From positions 1-64,000 of the forward strand of contig NZ_VTUZ01000013.1 of NCBI RefSeq assembly GCF_008369935.1: a stretch of DNA of 64,000 nt, read 5' to 3'. Shown here in pieces: positions 55,582-63,421 of the stretch. The DNA is from Paraburkholderia panacisoli (GTDB taxonomy: Bacteria > Pseudomonadota > Gammaproteobacteria > Burkholderiales > Burkholderiaceae). Numbering within the stretch: the stretch's first letter is position 1; every line of letters starts with the position of its first letter. The position numbers were made by a program, and so were the translations under genes. Below the pieces are notes generated by a model. The model searched no databases and had not been told where the DNA came from. It saw only the letters and a program-made list of their open reading frames with translations.

Positions 55582-56516
55582 TGAGCACGTTACGAATCTC
55601 CCTCATTGAGTATCTTGGCGTGCGCCGCGCCCTCGGAGTCAAGCTTCGCGAGCCAGGCCGAATGCTGCAACGGTTCGTCGATTTTGCAGAACGCGCCGGC
55701 GCCACATACATCACGACGGAGTTGGCACTGCAGTGGGCCACCCAGCCAGAGAGCACGCAAGCGGCCCAGTGGGCGAATCGCCTCGGCATGGTGCGCCGTT
55801 TCGCGCAGTACTGCAGCGCAACCGATCCGCGCACCGTGGTGCCACCGCCGGATCTGCTCCCTTATCGGCAAGCCCGGTCGTCTCCGTACATATATCGCGA
55901 TGAGGAAGTCACCCGCCTCATCCTTGCAGCGCGACACCTGCCATCCATCATCGGGCTGCGGCCGCTCACATATTCCACGCTATTTGGCCTGTACGCGGTT
56001 ACCGGCATGCGCACCAACGAGCCATTACAACTGGACCGTGATGCAGTGGATCTCGCAAGCGGAGTATTGACGATTCATGGCGCCAAGTTCGGCAAGTCTC
56101 GTTATGTACCGGTCCATCCTTCTACGCAACGTGCCCTGCAGCGCTATGCCACTTGCCGCGACCGTCTGTGTCCCAACCCACAAAGCCCAAGTTTCTTCCT
56201 GTCCGAACGTGGCACCCGTCTGACTGAGTGGAGCGTACGCTACACGTTTGTCAACTTGTCGCGCCAGATCGGCTTGCGCCAACCGGGGGACTCGCGAGGA
56301 CCCCGGCTGCTGGACTTCCGTCACCGATTAGCCATCAACACGCTGATCGGATGGTATCGTCGCGGTATTGATGTCGAGAAGCACCTGCCCGAACTATCCA
56401 CCTACCTCGGTCATACGCATATATCGGACACCTACTGGTATCTGACCGCCACTCCCCAGCTATTGCGACAGGCGTTGCGAAGGGTGGAAGGAGGAACGAG
56501 GGGGCATCGGCCATGA
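55581..56516 (+). CDS. ritB: Tyrosine recombinase RitB (RIT-2)
   Basis: 311 residues. Arg-I in AVTGMRTNEPLQLD, Lys in GAKFGKSRYV, box II RLLDFRHRLAINTL, and YLGHTHISDTYWYLTATPQL with final His and Tyr. In box II the position that is His in the RIT-1 copy (LHDFRH) is Leu (LLDFRH), so one of the usual catalytic histidines is missing; the other active-site residues are kept. Starts at ATG 55581 (MSTLRISLIEYLG) and ends overlapping the ritC ATG by 4 bp. Confidence 0.92.
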   Translation: MSTLRISLIEYLGVRRALGVKLREPGRMLQRFVDFAERAGATYITTELALQWATQPESTQAAQWANRLGMVRRFAQYCSATDPRTVVPPPDLLPYRQARSSPYIYRDEEVTRLILAARHLPSIIGLRPLTYSTLFGLYAVTGMRTNEPLQLDRDAVDLASGVLTIHGAKFGKSRYVPVHPSTQRALQRYATCRDRLCPNPQSPSFFLSERGTRLTEWSVRYTFVNLSRQIGLRQPGDSRGPRLLDFRHRLAINTLIGWYRRGIDVEKHLPELSTYLGHTHISDTYWYLTATPQLLRQALRRVEGGTRGHRP

Positions 56517-57479
56517 ACGGCACATCAGACTTTCCAGCTCTTCTGGAAGGGTTTTTTACCGATCGGCTGATGCGCCAGCTGCAAGTCAGTCCACACACCA
56601 TTCTGAGCTATCGTGACACCTTCCGCCTGCTGCTGCACTACGCACAGGGACGACTTCACAAGGCCCCGTCGGATTTGACGATGCCGGAACTTGATACGCC
56701 TTTAATCGGCGCGTTCCTCGATCATCTCGAACAGGAACGTGAGAACAGTGCCCGTAGCCGCAATGTGCGCCTGGCCGCCATCCACTCCTTCTTCCGTTAT
56801 GTGGCCCTACATGCGCCACAATACAGCGCGCTGGCTCAACGTGTGCTGGGTATGCCGAACAAACGCTACACTCGGCGCCCGGTCGAGTTCCTCACGCGAG
56901 TTGAAGTTGAGGCGCTGCTGGCGGCACCGCTTCTAGACAACTGGACGGGACGTCGCGATCACGCAATGCTGCTGCTCGCAGTGCAAACTGGACTGCGTGC
57001 CGCCGAACTGATCGGCCTTCGCTGTCAGGACATCGTCCTCGGCCCCGGTGCCCACGTACGTTGTCTCGGCAAGGGACGCAAGGTCCGCTGCACACCGCTG
57101 CGTAAGGATACTGTCACAGTGATGCGTCGCTGGTTAAAAGAACGTCACGGCGCCCCCGACGATCCCGTCTTCCCCAATGCGCGGGGCACGGAACTCAGCC
57201 ATGACGGACTGCAATATGTGCTTGCGAAACACCTTGCGACCGCGCGGAGTCACTGCCCCTCACTGGCTCGCAAGCACATAACGCCCCATTGCCTGAGACA
57301 CACCCTGGCAATGGATCTCCTACAGCACGGCGTCGGCCGCTCAGTTCTCGCACTGTGGCTCGGACACGAGTCGGTTGAGACGACCGCAATGTACGTGCAC
57401 GCCGATTTGAAGTTGAAGGAACTAGTACAACATCCAGTAAATAGCTTGATTAAATAATTGTCTTGGCTATCATTTCGGG

Positions 57480-58562
57480 ATGAGCCAAGGTCGTCATGCA
57501 ACGCCAGTGAAGTTGGCGAAGAAAGAACGAGAAGAACTGCTGTCTTTGATTGAGCGGAAGACCGCGACGCAGAGAGATGTGATGCGGGCACGCATCGCGC
57601 TGTGGGCGCACGAAGGACACCCGAATACGAGGATTGCTCGAGAGCTGCGCGTATCGGTGCAGACGGTCTGCACGTGGCGCAAGCGCATCGCACAGCACGG
57701 TGCGCAGGGCCTGCGCGAGGGTGAGCGTAGCGGCCGTCCGCCACGCATCACGCAAGAAACGCGACTGCAGTTGATTGCGTTGGCATGTGAGGCACACGAA
57801 CCCGAGGGACGGGTTACGCCGACTCTGGACGAGATAGTGGCGCGCGCGATCGAGCGTGGCATTGTCGAACAGATCAGCCGCAGCCATGTGCAGCGCATTC
57901 TGCAGGCTGGCGACGTTCGACCGCACCGGGTCCAGCAATGGCTACACAGTCCCGACCCGGCCTTTCGCGAGAAGGTCAATGTGATTTGCAAGCTGTACCG
58001 CAAGGCGCCCAAAAACGCGGTGGTACTCAGCATCGACGAGAAGACGGGCATTCAAGCCATCGAGCGCAAGCATCCGGGGCATGCGCCAGCGCCGGGGCGG
58101 CTGCGTCGCAGGGAGTTTGAATATATCCGGCACGGCACTCAGGCGCTGATTGCCGCGCTTGATGTGCATACCGGTCAGGTGCTGGCAGACTGCCGCGAAC
58201 GGCGCACCCAAGAGGACCTGCTCGCCTTCATGGAGCGCGTGGCGGCTGCGCACCCGTGCAAACAGGTGCACGTGATTTGGGACAACCTCAATACGCATCG
58301 CGCTCAGGCCGTCTGGCAGGCGTTCAACGAGCGGCATGATCAGCGGTTTCACTTCCACTTCACCCCGCTGCACGCGAGTTGGGTCAATCAGATCGAGCTT
58401 TGGTTTGCCCGCTATACGCGTCGGGTGCTACGCCATGCCAGCCATACCAGCACCGCGCATCTGCGCGAGCGCACCGAGCAGTTTATGCACGAGCATAATC
58501 AGGCAGCACACCCCTTCAGATGGACTTTCCGGGGCTATCCGTTGCAAACGGGCACATCGTAA
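57480..58562 (+). CDS. IS630-family transposase
   Basis: 360 residues. N-terminal double helix-turn-helix (HPNTRIARELRVSVQTVCTW; LDEIVARAIERGIVEQISRS), then the DDE domain: Asp in VVLSIDEKTGIQAI, Asp in VHVIWDNLNTH, Glu in HASWVNQIELWFARYTRRVL. Tc1/mariner-related; inserts at TA. Appears intact and therefore possibly active. Confidence 0.94.
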   Translation: MSQGRHATPVKLAKKEREELLSLIERKTATQRDVMRARIALWAHEGHPNTRIARELRVSVQTVCTWRKRIAQHGAQGLREGERSGRPPRITQETRLQLIALACEAHEPEGRVTPTLDEIVARAIERGIVEQISRSHVQRILQAGDVRPHRVQQWLHSPDPAFREKVNVICKLYRKAPKNAVVLSIDEKTGIQAIERKHPGHAPAPGRLRRREFEYIRHGTQALIAALDVHTGQVLADCRERRTQEDLLAFMERVAAAHPCKQVHVIWDNLNTHRAQAVWQAFNERHDQRFHFHFTPLHASWVNQIELWFARYTRRVLRHASHTSTAHLRERTEQFMHEHNQAAHPFRWTFRGYPLQTGTS

Positions 58563-58575
58563 TCGAGAGACAAAC

Positions 58576-58875
58576 ATGCCAGCCATACCCACTAAACACT
58601 ACGCGACTGAACTCCAGCGTCAACTGCGCAGCTTGCTCGGCCATGAGCAGGTCGTCACACAAGTCTACGGGCGGCACCTGTTGATCAAACGTCTCGATGA
58701 TGAGGAACCGACTGTTGTGGCGCGCCTCACCGAGCTCGCCCGCAATCGTTATAGTGCCGCCTTTCGCAGCCATACCGGCCGATGGGAACCGCTGCCCGGC
58801 ACAGGCTCACTCGACGAAATGGCCGAGGTCGTCGTCACGCTCCTACAGCCTTATTTGCAGCCCGATAATTATTAA
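58576..58875 (+). CDS. Small passenger protein inside the IS630 element
   Basis: 99 residues, starting MPAIPTKHYATELQRQLRSL with YGRHLLIKRLDDEEPTVVAR and GTGSLDEMAEVVVTLLQPYL. A compact alpha/beta protein without recognised family. It begins 14 bases after the transposase stop and ends 20 bases before the right terminus, so it belongs to the element. The reading is coherent and has a weak GAGAG ribosome binding site. Its role in transposition or elsewhere is unknown. Confidence 0.7.
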   Translation: MPAIPTKHYATELQRQLRSLLGHEQVVTQVYGRHLLIKRLDDEEPTVVARLTELARNRYSAAFRSHTGRWEPLPGTGSLDEMAEVVVTLLQPYLQPDNY

Positions 58876-58984
58876 GGATATTTACGGGATGTTGTACTAG
58901 CTCTGGCGAAGACCGTAAGCGCCAGTGTGCGCCCGGGGCGGTACCTGCCCGAGGATCGTGTCCTGGCGTTTCTGACGAGCCTCT

Positions 58985-59112
58985 GATTATGCCGAGTCGC
59001 ATGCACCACCAACCGCGAGATTCACCATACCGTCCGGCCATCTGTAAGAGGCACTCGGAATAATTCGCCGCGCGGAATTATGCCTCTAATTCCGAGGTCG
59101 GAATTAGCGGCA
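58985..59112. repeat. RIT-2 right end: inverted repeat, hexamer, 20-bp palindrome, flanking hexamer
   Basis: 58985-59080 inverted repeat; TGCCTC (59081-59086); palindrome with arms TAATTCCGA / TCGGAATTA around GG (59087-59106); flanking GCGGCA (59107-59112). The internal hexamer read in reverse (GAGGCA) differs from the flanking one at a single base. Confidence 0.9.
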
Positions 59113-59291
59113 CAGTTTTGCGACACACCTGCTTGAACAGAAGGTGGATATCCGTGTGATCCAGGTCCTGCTCGGGCACGCGAAGCTGGAGAACACCGCA
59201 CTCTACGTCCAGGTAGCGACCGACCTGCTGCACGAGGTCACCAGTCCGCTGGACCGCCTGCCCGCCGGGTAAGCTCGCGCTGCAGCGCCTC

Positions 59292-60014
59292 ATGCTGGAG
59301 GTTGCGGACATCTTCCGCAGTCACGGGCCAGCGTGGCGGGCAACGGCACACCTGAGCCTGGGGCAGCTGAAGGTCATGTCGGCCATCGAACAGTGCCGCA
59401 CCGCGGCGCTGGGCGGGCATGTGCTGCGCTGTTCCGGCTGCGACCACATTGAGGTCGCGTACAACTCCTGCCGCAACCGGCTTTGCATGAAGTGCCAGGC
59501 CAGTGCCGCACGTCGCTGGCTCGAAGCGCGCCAGGCCGACCTGCTGCCCGTGGAGTATTACCACGTGGTCTTCACGTTGCCCGCGCCAATCAGTGCGATC
59601 GCCTGGTACAACAAGGCGGTAATCTACGGGCTCCTGTTCGACATCGCCGCCGAAACCCTGCGTACCATCGCCGCGGATCCCAGACACCTGGGCGCGCAGA
59701 TCGGCGCCACACTGGTGCTGCACACCTGGGGCTCGGCTCTCACGCATCATCCACACGTGCACGGTATCGTTCCCGGCGGCGGCCTGTCGCCCGATGGTGA
59801 GCGGTGGATCGCCTGCCGCCCCGGCTTCTTCCTGCCGGTGCGTGTGCTCTCGCGCCTGTTCCGCAGGCGCTTCCTCGAAGCACTCGCAGACAAACTCTGG
59901 CCGTATCGCAGCACTCCGCGGTTTCCTCCATCGAGGCTCGTTCGACGCCTGCCAGCGACGCACGGTGGGCCACTCACATTCCTGCGGACGATGGCAGGCA
60001 TCGACCAACCCTAA
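59292..60014 (+). pseudogene. IS91-family transposase, truncated
   Basis: The N-terminal zinc-binding domain (LRCSGCDHIEVAYNSCRNRL, CMKCQASAARRWLEAR) and the start of the HUH nickase domain (WGSALTHHPHVHGIVPGGGL with the HUH-type His pair) are present. Family similarity ends near 59900 (LEALADKLW); the remaining 38 codons come from a different sequence shared with 30345-30433. The catalytic Tyr region and the C-terminal half are missing, so it is inactive. It follows the split tyrosine recombinase gene by 19 bp. Confidence 0.85.
59912..60004. repeat. Dispersed repeat with inverted arms, copy 2
   Basis: CACTCCGCGGTTTCCTCC (59912-59929) is identical to 30345-30362. TCGACGCCTGCC (59942-59953) pairs with GGCAGGCATCGA (59993-60004) with one mismatch. 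It marks the point where the IS91 gene is cut. Confidence 0.6.
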
Positions 60015-60331
60015 ACGATTTGAGCCGACCGGGTCCAGGCGAAAGTCATCCGACAAGACCGGCCAAAAAGCCTCTTACAGCTGCGCCGCTGGCGGATCCT
60101 CGCTGGATTGTCATTTCGCTCGCCGCCACGGGCCGGATCCTTCATGTGAACGGCGGGAAAACGGCATGGTAGTCATCGGTTGAGGGCGTCCTGGTGCTCT
60201 CCTGTGTATGGCCACGGATCCAGATACTTCGCAACATTCGCTTCAGCACGGATGGGGAGCGCAAGCTCCGCCCGTGACGGACGCGATCTCTCAAACAAGA
60301 TCGATACCGTGCGGTGTCGATCTCCATCCTG
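60015..60331. other. Intergenic region after the IS91 remnant
   Basis: No gene recognised. Its right end contains the hairpin downstream of the LytTR regulator gene. Confidence 0.45.
60298..60323 (-). terminator. Hairpin downstream of the LytTR regulator gene
   Basis: AGATCGATACCG (60298-60309) pairs with CGGTGTCGATCT (60312-60323) with one mismatch, 8 bases after the stop codon on the minus strand, followed by TTGTTT. A moderate intrinsic terminator. Confidence 0.5.
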
Positions 60332-61222
60332 TCACATCTGCCGGAACAGATGCGCATACTGTTTGCTCACCCCAAGTGCGCCGCTGTGGCCGCGCAGTCT
60401 GAGTGTCATTTTCCCCAGTGCGCTCACCGACGCGCTCTCCACCTGATCGACATTCACCACCGTACTCCGATGCACCTGCCAGAAGCGCGCCGGGTCCAGT
60501 TGGCCGCACAACTCCCTGAGGCTCGTTCGAATCAACAGCTCACCGGTGCGCGTCGTGACGACGACATATTTGTCGGCCGCTTCCAGGAACAACACGTCCT
60601 CCACGGGCACCATCCGGATGTCGTTCCCACTGGAAGCGCGCAGATAGCGTAGCGGCGCACGACGTTCGGTGTCGCGCGTGCGGTTCTCGAGTTGCACGGC
60701 GCGCGTAATCTGCTCCAGCTCGCCGATCAGGCGCTGCAGATCCGCCTGCACGTGCGCGCCGGGCACCGCCTCCGCTGACGGCCGCGTAAGTCGGCCCCGT
60801 AAGCGGTCAACCGCGCGCACGAGCCGCGCGGGATCGACGGGCTTCAGGAGATAGTCGATGGCCGCCGCGTCAAACGCCTCCAGCGCGTACTCGCTGTAAG
60901 CGGTCACGAACACGATCTGCGGCGGTGCGGCGAGATTCGCACATGCGCGAGCAACGTCGAGCCCCGTGGCACCCGGCATCGAGATATCGAGAAATGCGAC
61001 GTCGGGTTGCAAGGCGGCGATTTGCTCGATGGCGTCGTGCCCGTTGTCGACAATCGCGGCGATGCGCAGTTCCGGCCATGCCGCCACCAGTTCCCGCTGC
61101 AGTGCAGCCGCGATCAGCGGTTCGTCCTCGGCAATCAACGCGACGGGGATGCGAGACCGCTCCGGCGCGCGGGGTGCGCCATCCTGATGCTGTGACACGT
61201 TGCGGGGCGAGTGAGGTTTCAT
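60332..61222 (-). CDS. LytTR-family response regulator
   Basis: 296 residues. Receiver domain (about 27-145) with VALIAEDEPLIAAALQREL, phospho-acceptor Asp in VAFLDISMPGATG (about 79) and Lys in YLLKPVDPAR; then the LytTR DNA-binding domain (about 190-290) with IRMVPVEDVLFLEAADKYVV and FWQVHRSTVVNVDQV. Its start overlaps the kinase stop by 4 bp. Partner of the kinase at 61219. Confidence 0.93.
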   Translation of the reverse strand: MKPHSPRNVSQHQDGAPRAPERSRIPVALIAEDEPLIAAALQRELVAAWPELRIAAIVDNGHDAIEQIAALQPDVAFLDISMPGATGLDVARACANLAAPPQIVFVTAYSEYALEAFDAAAIDYLLKPVDPARLVRAVDRLRGRLTRPSAEAVPGAHVQADLQRLIGELEQITRAVQLENRTRDTERRAPLRYLRASSGNDIRMVPVEDVLFLEAADKYVVVTTRTGELLIRTSLRELCGQLDPARFWQVHRSTVVNVDQVESASVSALGKMTLRLRGHSGALGVSKQYAHLFRQM

Positions 61223-62352
61223 GGGCTGCCCGCCAGCCCATTCGGGTGATCACCGTCAGACACTGGAAGCAGCACGCTCGCAACGATACCGTGCGGAACG
61301 TTTTCGATGAGGGTCAGCGAAGCGCGCTCGCCATAAAGCGCGGCAAGCCGGTTGCGCACGTTCGCGAGGCCGATGCCGGTGCCTTGCGTTGCCGGCGTCG
61401 CACCGAATCCGGCCCCCGTGTCGGTCACCGTCAGTTCCACTTGTTGAGAGGCACGCCTTGCCCTAACCTCGATTCGCCCACCCCCGAGCGTCCCTTGAAT
61501 GCCATGCTTCAGCGCGTTTTCGACCAGCGGTTGCAACAGCATGGGCGGTGCCGCAAGCCTCGCGCAATCGCGAGGAAGATCGACTGAATACTCGAGCCTC
61601 GGGCCGAGGCGCATCGCATGCACGGCCAGCATCGACTCCAGCACCGCGAACTGCACGGACAAGGTCTCGCTTTCCGCTCTCGACGCTTCCAGCGTTGCTC
61701 GCAAAAACCGGTTGAGACTGCCGAGCAGTTCACGTGCGCGGGGCGGATCGGACGCAATCAGGCTATCCAGAGTCGCGAGCGTGTTGAAGAGAAAATGTGG
61801 CTCGATCTGCGCCTGCAACGCCTGCAAACGGGCGAACAGCGCCGCTTTTTCGGCGACTTCCTTCTGCCATGCCGTGCGCGCGACTTCCTCGCTCAGGCCG
61901 GCGATCCTCGCGCGCGACCAGCCATACCAAGTGACCAGCAACGTCGCGACCAACGCGATCCAGCCGGTGATGGCAAGCTGTCTGGGGGAAAACGCCTTGC
62001 TCATGTCAATGCCGAGCAGCAGGCTCGCGAGGCCCCGCCCGATCGCGGCTCCAGCGATGATTGCAATCACCGTCGCCACGGCCAGCCTCGACGCAGTGAG
62101 TGCGTTCCTCTGATGAAGGTAAAACCGGGCCGCGTGGTGCAGCAGCATAATTGACAGCCCGATCGCCTGGCTGAACACGAGGTTTTCGGCGAGGCTTCTG
62201 CCAATCCCGACTCCAGTCAGGGCGACGGCAATCAATGCGTTCCCGATGACGACGAGCACCGCCTCCCGTGCGAACCCGGCCAGCAGTTGTTTCTCCGGAA
62301 TGCTCAACCCTGCAGACACCTCGGGAAACTTGATGTGGGTACCTGGAATCAT
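61219..62352 (-). CDS. LytS/YehU-type membrane histidine kinase
   Basis: 377 residues. Four membrane helices in the first 150 residues, then a His_kinase domain with LQAQIEPHFLFNTLATLDSL (phospho-His about 186) and the ATPase region with QPLVENALKHGI and GTGIGLANVRNRLAALYG. The start at 62352 overlaps the stop of the DUF2306 gene (ATGA), and its stop overlaps the regulator start. A tightly coupled three-gene operon; the membrane domain without a large extracytoplasmic loop suggests sensing within the membrane or through the partner protein. Confidence 0.92.
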   Translation of the reverse strand: MIPGTHIKFPEVSAGLSIPEKQLLAGFAREAVLVVIGNALIAVALTGVGIGRSLAENLVFSQAIGLSIMLLHHAARFYLHQRNALTASRLAVATVIAIIAGAAIGRGLASLLLGIDMSKAFSPRQLAITGWIALVATLLVTWYGWSRARIAGLSEEVARTAWQKEVAEKAALFARLQALQAQIEPHFLFNTLATLDSLIASDPPRARELLGSLNRFLRATLEASRAESETLSVQFAVLESMLAVHAMRLGPRLEYSVDLPRDCARLAAPPMLLQPLVENALKHGIQGTLGGGRIEVRARRASQQVELTVTDTGAGFGATPATQGTGIGLANVRNRLAALYGERASLTLIENVPHGIVASVLLPVSDGDHPNGLAGSP

Positions 62353-62726
62353 GCGATCCAACCCGTCACGATCAGGTTCAAGATACGATGCGGCGTGGCC
62401 ACGGCGGCAATGCCGGCCACAATCAGCCCGATGAACGATCCGCGCATGGCGAGTTGGTGACCGCGCACGTTGCCTTGCCGGATAGCCCAGATCCCTCGCC
62501 CGACGCTTACAAACGTCAGCAATGAGAGCGCGTGCACCCAGGAAAAATGCCCTGGATCCAGTTCCCGGATGTCGAACGAACTCAGCGCCGTCGCCAACAT
62601 CGTCACGGCCCATAGACGGCCGAGCCATTTGTGGCGCGCGGACCCATTTTTCGACCCGAGCACCACTGCCCCGAGTATGACAGAAAGGGTTGCCGCGGCG
62701 ATATGAACCGCAACGATCGCTGACAT
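62349..62726 (-). CDS. DUF2306-type small membrane protein
   Basis: 125 residues with four helices: MSAIVAVHIAAATLSVILGA, a central pair including LGRLWAVTMLATALSSF, and FIGLIVAGIAAVATPHRILN. Conserved His residues occur in the first helix and near HQLAMRGSF, typical of the family, which has been suggested to bind heme. First gene of the LytS/LytTR operon and overlapping the kinase by 4 bp, so it is a candidate sensing partner. Confidence 0.85.
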   Translation of the reverse strand: MSAIVAVHIAAATLSVILGAVVLGSKNGSARHKWLGRLWAVTMLATALSSFDIRELDPGHFSWVHALSLLTFVSVGRGIWAIRQGNVRGHQLAMRGSFIGLIVAGIAAVATPHRILNLIVTGWIA

Positions 62727-62909
62727 GCTGGCCCTCGTTGCAAGGAAGAGCGGACTCGATGGCTGCAGTCTGTGCCGTGGCTGGATCGGTTTCGAGGTGA
62801 AAGCGACGAACCGTGCGAATCCTGTCGCCAGTGGTGTTTCCCGTGGCGCGAGAGGATGGGCGGACGGGTTCCGTCGTAGCCAACAAGTCACTCGAATGAC
62901 CGCTACACT

Positions 62910-63297
62910 TGGCGGATTCAACCGGTGGATGCAATAGTTTGCTGGAATCGTTCGGCGGGCGTCTCGTAGTCCAGTGTCTTTCTCGGACGCTCGTTCAATC
63001 GTCTTGCCACGGCATTGAGTTTGGCCTGCGAATACACTGACAGGTCGGTGCCTTTGGGGAAGTGCTGCCTTAATAGCCCGTTTGTATTTTCGTTCGATCC
63101 GCGCTGCCATGGATGCTGTGGATCGCAGAAGTAGACCTGGATATCAGTGGCCACGGTGAAGCGTTTGTGCCCGGCCATCTCCGTTCCCCGATCCCATGTC
63201 AGCGATTTATAGAGCTCCTGCGGCAATTTGCTGGCATGCCTGATGAGTGCATTGACGACCGTCTCGCTGTCCTTGCTGGCTATGTCGCTGACCGGCC
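62910..63297 (-). pseudogene. IS30-family transposase, C-terminal third, with element end
   Basis: About 125 codons: ASKDSETVVNALIRHASKLP, SLTWDRGTEMAGHKRFTVAT, FCDPQHPWQRGSNENTNGLL with the catalytic Asp and Glu, and LNERPRKTLDYETPAERFQQ. The N-terminal part is missing upstream of about 63297. The terminal repeat GGCGGATTCAACCGGTGGAT (62911-62930) overlaps the stop codon and recurs at 10997. Inactive. Confidence 0.88.
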
Positions 63298-63421
63298 AAA
63301 ACCGGACGGTCACGGGACCGCCGGACCTGCTTCTACCCACCTAGGGAATCTCGTTCGACGTCGCACAGGCGACCGCCGTTCAATCGGGGTACCATGTCGG
63401 ATGAAGTAGAAGAGCATTGGT

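Larger units (their letters stand above)
57425..58897 (+). mobile_element. IS630-family element with TA target duplication
   Basis: 1473 bp with terminal inverted repeats beginning GTACAACATCC (57425) and ending GGATGTTGTAC (58897), extended by a GTAAATA match. Flanked by TA on both sides (57423-57424 and 58898-58899), the family's signature. Contains the transposase gene and a second, short gene. Removal of the element plus one TA restores ritC. Confidence 0.93.
56513..58986 (+). pseudogene. ritC: Tyrosine recombinase RitC (RIT-2), split by IS630 (56513-57424 and 58900-58986)
   Basis: The first 304 codons include all catalytic residues: QTGLRAAELIGL, CLGKGRKVRC, PHCLRHTLAMDLL, WLGHESVETTAMYVHADL. 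At codon 304 (CTA) the IS630 element begins after its TA target. The last 28 codons (ALAKTVSASVRPGRYLPEDR and FLTSL) follow the element. Joined, the protein has 332 residues, exactly as in RIT-1. The interrupted gene still encodes a protein whose tail is replaced by VQHPVNSLIK from the IS end, so catalytic activity might persist without the native C-terminal 28 residues. Confidence 0.92.
54202..59106 (+). mobile_element. RIT-2: recombinase-in-trio element carrying an IS630 insertion
   Basis: 4905 bp between GCGGCA direct repeats (54196-54201 and 59107-59112), starting TAATTCC and ending CGGAATTA. Without the IS630 element and its TA duplication (1475 bp) it is 3430 bp, one base from the RIT-1 length. 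Contains ritA, ritB, ritC. 96-bp inverted repeats (54202-54297 / 58985-59080) differ at 3 positions. The right end bears the same hexamer plus 20-bp palindrome module as RIT-1. Confidence 0.92.
53486..59272 (+). pseudogene. IS91-associated tyrosine recombinase, split by RIT-2 (pieces 53486-54201 and 59113-59272)
   Basis: Removing 54202-59112 gives an uninterrupted 291-residue XerD-like protein: MRQLSPKTQDIYLRIVREFA (core-binding domain), Arg-I in YGAGLRASEVVALK, Lys in EQGKGRRDRY, box II MHTLRH + SFATHLL, and LLGHAKLENTALYVQV with final His and Tyr. The insertion splits the second His codon of HTLRH, the active-site box. The stop is followed at 59292 by an IS91 transposase gene, the usual two-gene arrangement in which the recombinase accompanies the rolling-circle transposase. 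Inactive as it stands. Confidence 0.9.
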
